Assembly: GCF_009389715.1 (NCBI RefSeq)
Contig: NC_052404.1
Location: forward strand, 9,866,480-9,930,479
Source: Phoenix dactylifera
Taxonomy: Eukaryota; Streptophyta; Magnoliopsida; Arecales; Arecaceae
DNA: 64,000 nucleotides
Direction of reading: 5' to 3'
This document shows, piece by piece, positions 23,033 through 36,589 of this stretch. Both the position numbers and the translations under genes were made by a program. The notes beneath the pieces are model-generated. The model was given only the letters and a program-made list of their open reading frames with translations, had not been told where the DNA came from and searched no databases. How positions within the stretch are numbered: position 1 is the first letter of the stretch; each line of letters starts with the position of its first letter.

Positions 23033-24842
23033 TTACATGTCTTTGTTTAGCTCTTCATTTAACAAATAAGCATAAAGGAGCTGATTCCATGTATCTGGAA
23101 CTCCTGGCAAGCACCAGTGAATGCAATCAGCGTAGTATCTTGGGTTGGCCTTCTGCTTATCGGTTAACATCTGTCCTTGCGCTTCTGTGTAGACTGATGA
23201 ATGACCATCGATTCGGTGCTCTGAAAGTTGTGTTATGTTCAGCAAAGCGACAGGGACTTTCATTCGTCTGATAACACTTGCAACCACCTGCATCATCCTT
23301 TTGTCTGATCCGCTCCCCCAGTGTCCTCTTTTCATGACAGGTCTTGTTTCATTGTAGCATTTGATCCCATTCTTGTGGTTCCAGTCTGAGCTCCTGCAAT
23401 GAGTGGGAGGAAAAAAAAAACCAAAAATTTTGAGCTCACATTTCAGTAATCAACTTTCTTAAAAGCTCAGGAATAATTGAGATACCTTAAGTGTGTGGGG
23501 GACATTGTAGTAAAGAACACTCTAGTCACATTTGGATTCACATTAGAATCTATCCAATTGGCCCATGTCTTCAGACCAATTCTATAAGCAACATGAATAT
23601 CCAGCTCCTCAAACCCTTCATCCCCATTAGCAAATGAACCCCACCTGAACCCAGTAACATCATGAAGACACAATAACTACACGATAAAGTATGCTTACTT
23701 GCTAGATTTAAATATAAAACGTTGCACAGCGAAGAAAAATTACCCAATGAAGAGCATTGTGAGAAATCAGCACTTACACAGACTTGATCCTGTGGCCGGT
23801 CATCCACCAAACATAGGTGTTAAAAACAAGGATATCGGCTCCTATCCAATGTTGTGCATGCTTGGAAACGGAATCTACATGTAAAATTCTCCTGCTTGTG
23901 TCGATGATAACGTTGGCATCAGAATTGGACTCGATAAGAAACGGTGCCCAGTAGAACTCGATTGTAGCATTGTACTCCTATCAATCAATTGAAGAGCCTG
24001 CTTAGTCAGAGCAGCATCAGCTCTAGAGCTGCAGCACCATCTACTTCAAGAGTTGTCAAATGGCAATACCTTTGCCCTGAAGACGGATAAAGTTCGACTG
24101 CGATTCATGGATTTTTGTTCTTCCGGTATCTGAGATTGCACCAGGCAGACAAATGACTGCCATTGTCCCCTCTGCAGCGAATCTCCGACAAACATCAACC
24201 GCTTTCCTCTCAGCTTTTCAAGCATGGCAGCAGCATCAAATCTATGAGATATAATGTTTTACATTATATGATGGATAAGGATAGCCCTTTTCCAAGCACT
24301 CCTAAGACTGCATAGCTAAGTGTGATTTCAATACACTAACCTTGGTAAATTGCAATCATCTAGTTGCCATTCCCAGTACAGGTAATCCGTATCGGGCCTT
24401 CCATTCCTCGTACATGCCACTTGTCTGTCGACATATGGGCAAGTCTGATCAGTATAGGGAGGCTTCCTAGAACTGTTGAAAACCCACTTCCCATTCATCA
24501 CACTGCACTCGTTGGGATCGAATGTGATTCTATCTTCATCGATAGTGTCATCTTCATTGGAAGGCTTTTCTTTTTCCTCTGGTAAGAACAAGAACAATTC
24601 ATATAAAAAATCACAGTGCAGCATTTAGAATGGTGCGAACTCGATACAAGGTGCAGTTACCTGAAGACACCTTACTAGAATTGATAACTGCATCCTTTCT
24701 AGAACAAGATCTAAGCTTAATTAAAGATGGACGTACCAGTTAAAGCTCGGAGGTCCTCGGTGAAGATCACCCCAACCAATGCTACGGCGCTGATGACGAT
24801 TGCCATGACGGAAAGCGGGAGCTTCCCTCTTGATATCTTCAT
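23033..24842 (-). CDS. TBL: TBL-family (DUF231/PC-esterase) xylan O-acetyltransferase-type protein, six exons
   Basis: This is a second TBL protein, likely a Golgi polysaccharide acetyltransferase. Exons on the minus strand are 24737-24842, 24341-24578, 24070-24241, 23778-23977, 23486-23644 and 23033-23393, giving 411 aa. The N-terminus [12 protein letters not shown] leads into a membrane anchor ([15 protein letters not shown]). The TBL domain starts at [11 protein letters not shown], the GDS motif [13 protein letters not shown] has its serine near residue 136, and [15 protein letters not shown] places Asp and His near 381 and 384. The last four exons have the same lengths (172, 200, 159 and 361 nt) as in the TBL gene at 14410-16635, but this protein has a much shorter stem and an extra N-terminal intron. 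An in-frame ATG at 24917 would add 25 residues. I prefer 24842 because family members start just before the anchor. Confidence 0.9.
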
Positions 24843-24917
24843 CGAATCGACGCAGAGTGGAGGCAGAAGGTGAGGACTGCTTCTTCCGGTGTAAGGATAT
24901 AGAGGCAATGGGAACAT

Positions 24918-27900
24918 CAGGGTGGTGGTGCGGTGGTGCTACAGAAATGATGAGAAAAAAGAAAGGAGAAGAAAAATTATGTGCTGTGTGGGGTTCGTTA
25001 ATGGTCATTGAGTAAGAGTAAAGCAAAAGCGAAGTAGACTGCTGCTCCCACCAATATTGCTCATTATTTTCTGCTCTCAAAAGGCAATGCAGCTCCAACC
25101 ACTGATAATTTTTTGCTTTCAAGCACCTTTTGAGCTCATTTACATCAAAATGGAAAGCTTAGCGTACCAACTGAAAGCTTCATCTCTCCTACTCTTCACT
25201 ATTACACCTGCTCTCTCGCGAAGTGTTATATGTTTCTTTCATGGAGGGTTATATCGAAGACAAGGATCAATTTTTGATTCAGCCACCTTAAGTTACTAAG
25301 GTAGCTGACTGCTATATCCGAGGCCCATCTTTGACAGCCATTGATCATGTTCAGGTTCGAGAGTCTGACCCAGTTGCTCGGAACAGCTGCTGCCTTTTTC
25401 TTCTGCAACATCCAGCGACCCCCTCGCCCCACTCACCAGTGCATCGCTTAGATGGTATTATGGAAGTCCTCACCGTGTGGTGTCTTTAAGGATTTGGGTG
25501 ACTATGGCTCTCTAGTTTAATGATTGCATTGGATTTTATGATACAGAAATAAAGGTGTAAATATTATTTTTAGATGGCCATGCTTCTCTACTTGGGTGAT
25601 ATGAAGTAAGGAAAAGCACTAATGAGAATAATTACAGTTAGATAATTCGAGCAGCTTTCCCTTCTCATGTTGTAAATCCTTTTGTTTACATATTTTAGTA
25701 GTCAAGACTACGTTTGATTTAAAAAAGTAGATTTGAAGATTTCGTTCTGTAAATTATGAAGTGGCGAACTACATCATCCTTTGTGACCATACTAAATGTT
25801 CCATTGTCCTTAGCAGCCCTTCTCTTGTCGAGATTACTCTTCAGATTAAAGAAGGAGATGCCCATTCTTGTCAAGATTGATCTTCAGATGAATCAAAAAA
25901 TTGCCCAACTTTCTTTTGTCCCCTCCGAAGAAAAGATCACTACCTTTCACCATTAGCCCAGCAGGAGAGGAATATTGGCAAATAATTTTACCTTGCTTTC
26001 TTGTTCCTTTATTGATGTAAATTTTAATTTCTCTCTCTTTTTTTCCCTTCTCAAAGATGCACATGTATGACCCTTGATCCTCTCACACTGCAAGATAATA
26101 AGCTCAGTGATGCCAAAATAAACATTCGCATATGGACGTGCTGTGGGTAATGGACAGCAGCTCTAATCCCTATACTTCTTTCCAAAGAAGTTCGGGAAAT
26201 TTATTATCATGCCAATATGCATCTTTCTTTTTCGATGGAAGGATCTGCTCATGATCATCAGAGTTGCCAATATGCATTCAGTAGTCTGCACTAACAAATG
26301 AGAATCTGGAGACAATCATGGAGACTGCTATTGTACAAGAAAACATTAGAAGTTCAAACGAAGAACAAATACAACCGAGAGCTGTCATACAATGTACTGA
26401 AGACGAGCACAAGTTGTCATACAGCTGAATAAGAAAAATTTTACAGCATATATGTTAATCGATTCTCAATTTATGACAAGTAATATGGCAGTCAAATGGA
26501 TGAGGGTTACTTTTTTTTAACTCTACTTTAGTGATTTGACCAGTGCTTTGGTCTTTATGGTGACCAGTATTATCTTGTTTTTTGGGTAACAGAGTTTTAT
26601 CTTCAACAAGTTCTTTACCATTCTGGAAAATCCTTCCTCAAAGTTTCACACTGCAGCAGTAGCATCATCAAGCGTATCTCCAATCCCATCATGTTTCCCT
26701 TTGCTCTACTTGCCGCATGGAGGAACTTCTTGTTGAGACCTGTGTCCTACAACAAGCTTTCAATGGCCTCGGATACAGGCTTATCATAGCGTAGAATTGC
26801 TCATTAAACTAAACTTCACGTACCGGACTAGGAGCTGAAGATTCATTCTCTCTCTCTCTAAATCCTTCTGACCACTCTCGATGTTCCATGTTTTCTTTAC
26901 TGAGTCGCAATCAGTTCTGAATCAGGTGATGTTGCAGCAACTGAGAAAAGACCACTTGAAACACTTGGCACATCCACCTGACACTGCTCCATCACAACGA
27001 ACCAATATCGATCAGTTGTTCCACGGCCTTTATGAGGAAGATCCAATCAGTTTGGTAACTGAATAAATGGTAACAAAGGGATTCTTGAACACCTGCTGTT
27101 GGAGACATCCGAAACCAAACAATTCCATTAAATGCAGGTAGTATAAAATCTTTACAGCCTTGAGCCAATGTTCTGGTTTCAAACATTTGGTTAGTCTTTT
27201 CTGAGAACTTCATTGTTAAAATTATGCAAGAGCCTTTTATTGAACATAACTGGAGCAGTAACAATGATGATACTTAGCTGAATAAGAAAGTAAAGATGAT
27301 GTTCCCCTGCTTACCAATAATAAATAGGATTAATTTTTAAAAGATTTCTAAAAATCAATACAAGCGAGACTGTGTAAATACTATAAAGATACATGAAAGA
27401 GATTAGATGTACACATTAGAAGAACCACCTACTTATAGGCACCATGCAGTGAACAAGCAAGCATTCTACGCAGACTGACTGCACTCCATGCATCAAGTGG
27501 GACCAAGGCAGCAGGTGAATCTTGTATTTCTTTATGTTATATAAAAAAAAGATCAATCAACAACAATAATGGCTAAAACTATAGTTTTAGTGCGAAATTG
27601 CAAAAAAAGGATAGGGTATGCTGCTCTTTGGGCTCCTTAAAACAAAACAAATAATTTATTGATGTTGCAACCTCATTCTCACCATAATATAATCTCACCC
27701 AAAAAGAGTTCTTAAAAAACAAGGTAAATATAAAAGAACGACACATTTACGATCATGCTTATGTGGTACTGGATAAATAGACAAAAAGACCTTACCAAGC
27801 TTGCCCTGATAAAGGCAGACATAACAAGTCCTTTGATCTCGAAGCAATCCTCGCTCCAATGGGTTTTCATCTTGATCATAACCTGTGTTCAGTCACCTAC

Positions 27901-30414
27901 TCTCTTTTTTTTTTTTTTAACCTTAGATTGCCTTGGCAATTTGCCTATCAGAACTATCTCCATCAGATGGTTGTCTATCGCTGACCCAGGATGTCATCAT
28001 AAGCATGAAAAGCCAATTCAGACACCCTCAATGCCAAAGATAAACCTCAGTATATTGTTCTGATAGTCACTAAAATTCTGGTTATGATAGAAGGGTGGAA
28101 AGAAAACTCCTTGCGTTGCTCAAATCACCCTTATCAGTTTCAGTTCAGGTTGCTATACCCATTTACCTCCATTGCAGTTGTGTCTCAACACTCCAAAACA
28201 CTAAAAACAGTAAAATGTGTGAGAAGATTCTTCCAGTTGCAGGCTTTGAAAACTAAACCTTATTTCCTAAGACACCTTATTTACTACCTTATCAATTAAG
28301 CTAGGGAAGGTGAACAATTAGAAGACTCCTGATAATTAAAAACACTATATCCTAAGCAATCATGTGGCAATGGTAATCTTTGACAATGAAAAAAATTGTT
28401 GTACCAAATTATTATTAATATATATGGAACTTCTTTAGACTTTTCCCTTTTGTCATATGGAAAAATATGATACTCTCCACCACCATAAGAATACTAAGAA
28501 AATTATTGGGAACTGGAGTAGATATCAAAATGCAGCAGGATTGGCCCATTTGTCCTCATACTCTTCAAGAACATGAACATGGACTGATTAATCTTGAGTG
28601 AACCTTTAAAGAAGATCTGTAACCTCAATCACTGAAACTTGAAGGTGACCTAATTAATCAGGACTGAGGACCCCAGGCCCCAGTTGTTACACTACCACTA
28701 AATCTTTTGGTGTGAATTTTCCATTAAATTCTCTAGAACAGTACACGAAGCCATTGCGCAGTAGGCTAGATGAAGTAGGGCAGCTCTTTAAAAAGATTGC
28801 TTCATGCGCATCCATTTTCATGGTTACCTCAGAAGTATATGAATCATTTACAGTTCAAATGCTCTGCACTACATGATAATATTACCCTAGGCACCAACTT
28901 TGCCAGAACCAGAGACTCTCATCCTTTAGTTCACACTCACTATGCTAATGCTGTCCATGTTTTCCAGATTACTGGATCGACCATCCATATGAGTTAACAA
29001 TATGATCAATGGTCCCACTAATCACGATTCGTGAAGTATAAAGAGACACAGATTCAGCATCTATGTCCTTTTATAAGATGAGAACCATTCCTGGGCAAAC
29101 CAATTAAGTAATGAGAATCTGGATCGTTGATAACATCATAAAAGAAAACGTAACATATCCCCACCAGGCGATCAGAGTAGCTTTGAAAGGTACGGAAAAA
29201 CACAAAATGCAGCAGAATAGAGATCCCTATTTTTCATTACTGGACTTCATATCGAAACATAGGCTATATAAGGCTACACTCATATGGATCTCCAAGCATA
29301 TCCAATCAAATCTATATTGAATAATAATTTACTATATCTAAATTATTTACACACTAAAAATTATGTAATTTGGAGATCCCTAATCTATGCATCAAGTAAT
29401 TAAAAATATATTTATAGTTTTATCTAGACTGTACAATTTTTGAGCACTTTATATAAAATTTCTTCATAGAAGAATATAGTGTTCTTTTTGAACAATATTT
29501 GATATTTGTTAATATTTTACAAATTAGTTTTATTTTACTTGGTAATGGTCAGTTCTGCCAATTTACGGAAATGCCTTTAAACAATTGGAATTGCACAACC
29601 ATCTATTGAGTACATGCTTGAATGAAAATATTTGTTGAGATCAAAATCATCCATTGAATACACAGTACCTCTAAATCAGTCATTTGCACTGCATGATGGG
29701 ATCACAAACATTCATTTGATGCACTGTCATGTTGAATTGTATGTGCCAATCTAACTAAAACGTATCATTATAAGATTGCTGCTACCCATCACACCTGCGA
29801 AATAGCAATGTAAGTTATATGCAATCTAAATAGAATACAAAAACAAGAAATAAAAAAGTTGGAAGCATGCAGTGCTCGGAAAAAATGCTCATGCTTAGCA
29901 GCCGCCTGTCCGGGCAACTTTGTTGATCCAGGATGGCAAAACAAGTTTCAGTGCTTGGCTGGTGACAAAAAAATTAAGACTTTGGTAAAAAGAAGAAATG
30001 CCATCATGAAACTAAGAAAACACACATTACAGAGAGACTTTGTGTTGATAAATGCATCTACATAATAGAACAGAAGCAAAGCACATAGGCTCGTGACAGC
30101 ATTACATATTAACATCACGAGTGCTAGCACATATAAATCAAGCTGAAAGTATCAACCACAAATGTCAAGTACCAGCAATTACTTGGCTGAATAATCATCT
30201 GTAGAATTAACATACTAGGATTCTTAATACTTTGCTACTTCATTTGCATATTTAGCGCCATAATCATATGGTCAACTAGGATGCATAGGATCACAATGGT
30301 CACTCCATGGATCAGAGTTCAGTTTCCACCATCTGCACTGCATATTCCCTCCCCTCCCAAGAATAAAACCAAATTAAAAATACAGAACTTCTACAAGCCT
30401 GCCGGGTCTATCCC
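24918..30414. other. Intergenic region between TBL and acetylornithine aminotransferase
   Basis: About 5.5 kb of AT-rich sequence holds no gene I can support. Upstream of the TBL start it should contain that gene's promoter and leader. Short frames (for example 26881-27066 or 27755-28063) match nothing I recognise. The right end includes the 3' UTR of the aminotransferase. Confidence 0.55.
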
Positions 30415-33400
30415 TTAATTTGGTATATTAGCATCAAGTACAGGCAAACATTCCCTTAAAACTTCAGCTGCCTGCTCCAGCTCCTTCTCAGATATGATCA
30501 GTGGAGGTACCAGCCTTATGACATTTCCTTTCCCAGCTGTCAAAACCAGAAGGCCAGCATCCCTGCATGCGTCGACAAGAGGAGAAGCTTGCACATCGAG
30601 CTCAATCCCAACAATAAGCCCAAGTCCACGCACTTCTTTCACATGTTGGCTGTCTCCCAGTTTCTGAATCAATAGTTCCTTGAGGTAGAGGCCTTTCTTG
30701 GTTACACCAGCCAAGAAGCTGGGCTCTCGGATTTTATCCAGCACTGCAAGGGCAGCATGACATACAAGAGGCGCACCGGCAAAAGTGCTTCCATGGTCCC
30801 CAGAGCTTATGGCAGCTGCAACCCTTTCAGTTGTCAAGACAGCACCAATTGGTAGACCACCAGCAAGGGGTTTGGCAAGGGTCATTATATCAGGTGTCAC
30901 ACCAAATGCCTCATGGGCCCAGAGGTGACCTGTTCGGCCTAACCCGCACTGGATCTGCATAGTATTAATAAAAATGGAAAAATTAATTGAAAGATGAAAA
31001 TGTTCTAGATTTCACAGATCCAGACTAACAGGCAAGTAGTATTAAAAATAGAACTATGAAAGGGTAGGACAAATAAAACAAATCCCAAGGTCTGTCATGA
31101 TAGAACATGGCAATTTTCATATTATTTAACCACAACATATTCAGAGTTTAATGATCTGGGCAAGCAGGTTAAGCAAAACTTCATTCTAAGTATGATGGCA
31201 ACTGGACTGCCACATATCATGCAAATGACCATCCCATTGTCCATTTGTAGTTGTTCTCGACAGAAACAAAACAGCTATCTGCATATCATTTTTTATAGGT
31301 AAATTTGATAGTATGGCGTCCCTAATTATATTCCTGTGGTTTTGCAGAAGATGCCACCATTTGCCAACCTTATCTCACCTAATAGGACTCAACCTTCACA
31401 AATCCTATTATCATAACTGCTCAAGTCCAGTTGTTTACTTAAGGCCACATTCAAATATCAAGCCCGATGAGTTAAATATTGATAAAAGATTGGCAAATAT
31501 ATAAAAAATATAAAGGCCAATGGATGATATTTTTTTCTGCAGATATCCTCTCTCTCTCTCTCTCTCTCTCCCTCCCTCCCCTTGTTTTGGGTACAGAAAT
31601 GAATAGCCTTTTAATTTTAATTGATAACCACTGAGCACAACTTACAATTGTTAGTTGTAAGAGAGTGTCAAAATTAACATGTCCAGCCAAGATCTAATAA
31701 CATAATAAAATCACCAAAAATAAGTTAATCTGTCTCATGAATATTATACTGACCTAACAACCTGGGTTCTTGATTTGCAACTTTCCACCCATGCTACAGG
31801 GCATTGTTTTGGTACCCATTCACATTGGAATTCCTAGAAAAGCATCATTGAACAGGCACGATCAGGTATTTAGAATTGGAAATGACGCCAGCCAGACCAC
31901 TGCATTTTAAAACCTTAACCAACAAGCCATATTCCGTTCACATAGAGTCATACATAGATCAAGGAGAGATCCATCAAAGTTCGAGAACATTTCATGACTG
32001 GTAATCCTCTAAATTGGTACCAAATTCTTGACAGTTACTCTAGGGAGAAGAGGGTTCAGCCATGAAACCATAACGGGCATTTGGAGGCGAACGCCCGACC
32101 CTGTTGGTTACGCAATTTATGTGACTGAACAGGAAACAACCAGAATTGCCTAGATTTGGCAAGAGCCCAGATGGAGAAGGAAGGAGACAAGATCTGATGT
32201 CACAATAGAACTAACTTCCAAAACCAGGTCAGGTACAACTATGATAACAGCAAATGACTAGCTACCCAGACAAGATGGTAATTGCAAGTTGAGCAGTGCC
32301 AATCAACCCCACTATAGGCTGCTTGCTTTCACTCTTCTCCAGGCAAGTTTATGCACAATGACATGTCACAAGGAAGCACCAATCTACATATGAGTATAGT
32401 ACATAACTGCAAACCTGAACTCTTGCTTTTACTAATTTAAAATTTTCATGGCACAAAATGGTGAATTCTACCTAACATTTAATCCAGATATGAGTATGGC
32501 ATATATTTCCTTGTTAGCATAAGGTCTCAGTCTTCTGTATTTACATCATTTAATCAGACTGCCAAGATATGAGGTAAACTTGACAACTGATAAGGCAGTT
32601 CTGTTATATTTATTAGATACTAGTCCAACAAAAGATGGCTCCAGTAGCAATTGGAGGAACTCAAAAGTATTCGCATTTTTTAATGCTCTCTCGGAAAATT
32701 ATATGTCGCGAGGCAACAAAAATTAGTGATTTATACTATTATTTTCTGACAAGTAATTTTATGAAAATGCTAACCAATCGATATAAACTAGCAGATCAAG
32801 TATCAATCTGTAAATAACACTGCCATCAGGGTATGCCAAATCTACAGACAGTGGCAGATAAACATCTGCCAAAAAGTAAGAATCTCCCATTACATACGTC
32901 CACGCCCAATAATAATAAGTTAGTTTCTTTAAATATCTTGTTTTTCTTTTTTTTAAAAATCAATCCTATTGAAAAGAAAGAAGAAAGTTAATTTTCTCAT
33001 ATAGCACTCAAAATGATGCACATTTTCTATTTAGTGAAAAGAATGGTTTGCTGTAGAGGTTCTATCCATTATGGCTAAAAATTTGCAAACCTCAGGTTAC
33101 CAGATATAAAGATTAGCCTATCATAACCTTTCAAAAAGTACAATAGATGGCACAACCTAGAAAGAAAAGTATTTGTTAGCTACAACACCTAATATATTTA
33201 AACAGGTCATAGTGATGGCACAAAGCATTAATGGCTCAAACAGTAACATGAAGATAATCAAATAAGCAAAAAAAGAAAGATTGTAAGCATTTATATAAAG
33301 CAATAACTTAAATTGCATACCTCATCAAAAACCAGAAGAGCTCCTGCATCATCACAGCCTGTACGCAGCGTCTGCAAAAAATCCTTGGTAGCGCTATATA

Positions 33401-35423
33401 TTCCACCTTCACCCTGAATAGGCTCCACAAAAACTGCTGCTGTTTTGCCAGATTTTATTGTTTTCTTGAATTCTTCAATATTCCCATATTCTATGAACGT
33501 GACCCCAGGCATGACAGGTTCAAAAGGTAGCCTATATTGTTCTTTACTAGTGAGGGCAAGTGCACCCATCGTCCTTCCATGAAAACTATTAGTAAAAGCA
33601 ATAAACTCTGTAGCAGGATGCTTCTCATCAGCATGTAAGTATCTTTGAAATTTCCTAGCAAATTTTATAGCTGCTTCATTTGCTTCTGTCCCAGAGTTTG
33701 AAAAGAAAACACGGTCAGCAAAAGAGCACTCCACCAGGCATTTTCCAAGTGTCACCTGCAGCCACATGATATATGCATGCCACATGATATATGCATGTTA
33801 ACTGCCAGTAAACTGAAAAGCACGTACAGGACTTAAAAAAGGAACCACTACTTGTTAATCGACAGTCCCGCATAAGATAATAATGTTGCAGACAGTTGTA
33901 TTATGATTTCCTCAAAGGTGTTATATTTTATTTCACCAATATCTGGATAAGGTAATAAGTATCTCAAAGGAATTGCATATTAACTTATGTCTTTATGCAG
34001 GATAAGCAGGAGGATCAACTTATTAACAGCAAAACCAAACACGGTCATGAACAGCAACTAAAAGAAGGTAAAAAAATATACTCAGAAAAAGGAAACAAAA
34101 GATGTCCAAAAAGAAGATACAAGTTCTTCATTCATAAAATAGTTTCTATTTTATGCAATATAAATGTGATCAAAATGTGGCTGTAGATTATGCAGCCTTC
34201 TTAATTAATTAAACAAATAGTGCAGCCATATTTGTTGGTTAAAGAGTCTTGCAGTATCTGGAATATCATGAAAATTTCTCAGACTTACAAACTTAAAATA
34301 TAGAAGCATAATCTGCACCTAAACTACAAAGCTAATTCCCATTGATGAAGGCCCCCCTGCTCATCTACCCACCCAAACCCTGCTACCCCCACCCAACCAT
34401 CACCACAGAAAAAAGGAAAGGAAAAAAAAAACTTTTGTGATTAAAACAAGGGAGCTTCTGTTCCATGGAATATCTTGGAATTTCTCTTGGCACCACTAAG
34501 CCTATAGACCAACAGAAGAGGTAGCACTGTCTCAGCCTAACCTGTTCCAAGCAGATACTTCCTGCATTAACTAAACATCATACTCTCACCTCCATTGCAC
34601 TTATTTATCGACATATCTTCTACAAATGTAGCCCTGAATAGATGGAATCAGGCATGTTATTCACAGTGTGGCTTTAGTCATGCAGTTTTAAGCAAAAAAT
34701 TAATATCTTTGGCTGACAAAAATGAAAGACCAGGTACCGTTATGCATACTCAAACATCCAAAGAAACCTAATGCACCTGATAGTTAAGAAACCAAATTGA
34801 CAAAATATGGTATGCAGTCCACAAGTAACAACAAATGAAAACCTTTCATGAAGAAACAGTAGCACCCTTTTATCAAATACCTGGAAGGTGTAACATACGA
34901 ATATATCACTGTTCATATATAACTATCAAGTCCAGATTTTGGCGCAGCCAATAAAACCCTTTCCAAGGCCAGAAAGCCTTACCTGAGGGACTGAGTAGAA
35001 GACATTGCTGACATGAGTAAGAGTATTGGCCTGCTCGACCACCGCCTTCACCCAGTCCGGGTCGCCATGCCCGAGAGAATTGACCGCGATCCCAGCCGTC
35101 ATGTCCAAATACTCTCTTCCATCAACGTCATAGAGTTTGCATCCTCTGCCGCTCTTCAACACCAAAGGTGCTCGAGCATATGTCCGCACAAAGACGCTCC
35201 CTTCTGTCTCCATGACCTCTTTGGTCTCCTTGGATACCGGCTTCCCAGAGCTTGAAGGATCTGCCTTCTTCTTTGTTTCCGAAGCGAGACATGAGGAAAC
35301 GCGCGGAATACGGAGTCCAGCTGATGATACCCTCCTCGCCCTCTGTAGCCTAAAAAGGCCAGGGAGGTCGGTTGCTGAGGAAATGGAAGAGGCCTGAAAG
35401 GATTGGAGTTGGAGAGAATTCAT
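30415..35423 (-). CDS. WIN1: Acetylornithine aminotransferase, organellar, three exons
   Basis: This PLP enzyme (EC 2.6.1.11) transfers the amino group from glutamate to N-acetylglutamate semialdehyde in plastid arginine synthesis. Minus-strand exons 34983-35423 (147 codons), 33321-33755 (145) and 30415-30954 (180 with stop) join at phase 0 with GT-AG borders to give 471 aa. Residues 1 to about 70 are a Ser/Arg-rich transit peptide ([20 protein letters not shown]). The class III aminotransferase core follows: [47 protein letters not shown] with the phosphate-binding [38 protein letters not shown] with IQCGLGRTG, and [12 protein letters not shown] with the Schiff-base lysine at about residue 320. 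[12 protein letters not shown] and [16 protein letters not shown] complete it. Length and motifs are normal, so it looks functional. Introns are 1.2 and 2.4 kb and appear empty of genes. Confidence 0.95.
30955..33320 (-). other. Intron 2 of the acetylornithine aminotransferase gene
   Basis: The 2.4-kb AT-rich intron has clean GT (33320-33319) and AG (30956-30955) borders on the minus strand. It contains a (CT)n tract at about 31543-31570 and no recognisable exon or transposon. Confidence 0.8.
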
Positions 35424-36589
35424 CTTTGTCCCTAAAAAGGGAAAAAGGCTTCACATTCAATAACTTTCCTCCCTAATTAAACTAATCAGAGCAAAACTTC
35501 GAGGACAATCTGATACAAACTACAAATACTCGATTCAATTGATGCAAAACCGGGATTTAGCTAAGAACTAAGAAATTGCTTCCAAAAAAAAATCAAACTT
35601 TTGCCCTCCAAGCTATATTTCTCTCAGTTTTTCCCCACCCATGAATGACCAAAGGAAAGAAGGTTTTATAAACGATTCGCGTCCTTGAGAAGGAAATTGA
35701 AATCAATCAAGAAGAGGATAAATTCGAGATTGGATGCCCTAAGAATGGGAAACGGATCAAAAGAAGCGATTCCCAGAGAATATGCGGCAATGATGAAAGG
35801 CCTGAAAATATCATTCGAGGGATAAACTAATGAACGAGAAAAAGGATGGGATTTAGGGTTTTGAGGTTTCCAAAAGATGAGGGTTTTGGGCGAAGAAGAA
35901 GAGCAGTTTCCGGTTCAACGCTTCCATATCGAGAGAGTCGCGGGGGAGTGCAGGTCGAGAGGGATGGAACCTCGCAGGCCCCTATTTTCTCGCAAAAAAT
36001 AATTTTTTTAAAGAAAAAGATATAATTTCAGAACGCGGTCGTCGACTCGTCGGTCAGATACTCAATACTAGTCAAAATATCAGTTTAATTAAAAAAACAT
36101 TGGTAACGAAATACAGAAAAAACAAAAGTACCGCCTTTAAAGTTTTGCACTCCTGGAGTAATAGAAACTGCCATCCATCGTCCGAGAACTTGAAGGTGGA
36201 CAAATGTTCTCCTCTTATCGATCGGGTCTGTGATGAAGCATACGGATCTTAAAATAAAATAAATAAAATAAAATAAAAAAACAGACACCTCCAGTTTCCA
36301 AATTAAAATATTTTTTAAATAATAATTTTTAAGAATATATGTCTGAAAAAATTATAGCACGCCTCAGAATGGCCTATATTTAACTGGACATCTATTTTTT
36401 AAAAAAATTTATATAAAATATCTATTATATACTTAATTTAAAAAAAATCTTATCTATAAATTTTGATGGTTTAAAAATATTTTTGAAAAAAATTCTAATT
36501 TTCAACTAGTAGAAAAGTAGCTTTCTCATATCCTCCATGAATTTTTTTTCATGATTTTTATTTTCATAAGAACATTACTAATAGGAGGC
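35424..36589. other. Promoter/leader side of the aminotransferase and AT-rich repeat
   Basis: The first few hundred bases hold the leader and promoter of the minus-strand aminotransferase. An AT-rich dispersed repeat occupies 36386-36585. No other gene is seen. Confidence 0.55.
36386..36585 (+). repeat. AT-rich dispersed repeat, copy 2
   Basis: It is collinear with the copy at 17513-17735 (shared TATAAAATATCTATTATAT and GGTTTAAAAATATTTTTGAA-like segments, GTAGAAAAGTAG, and a TTTATTTTC segment near the end). It abuts the LTR fossil that begins near 36590. Confidence 0.55.
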
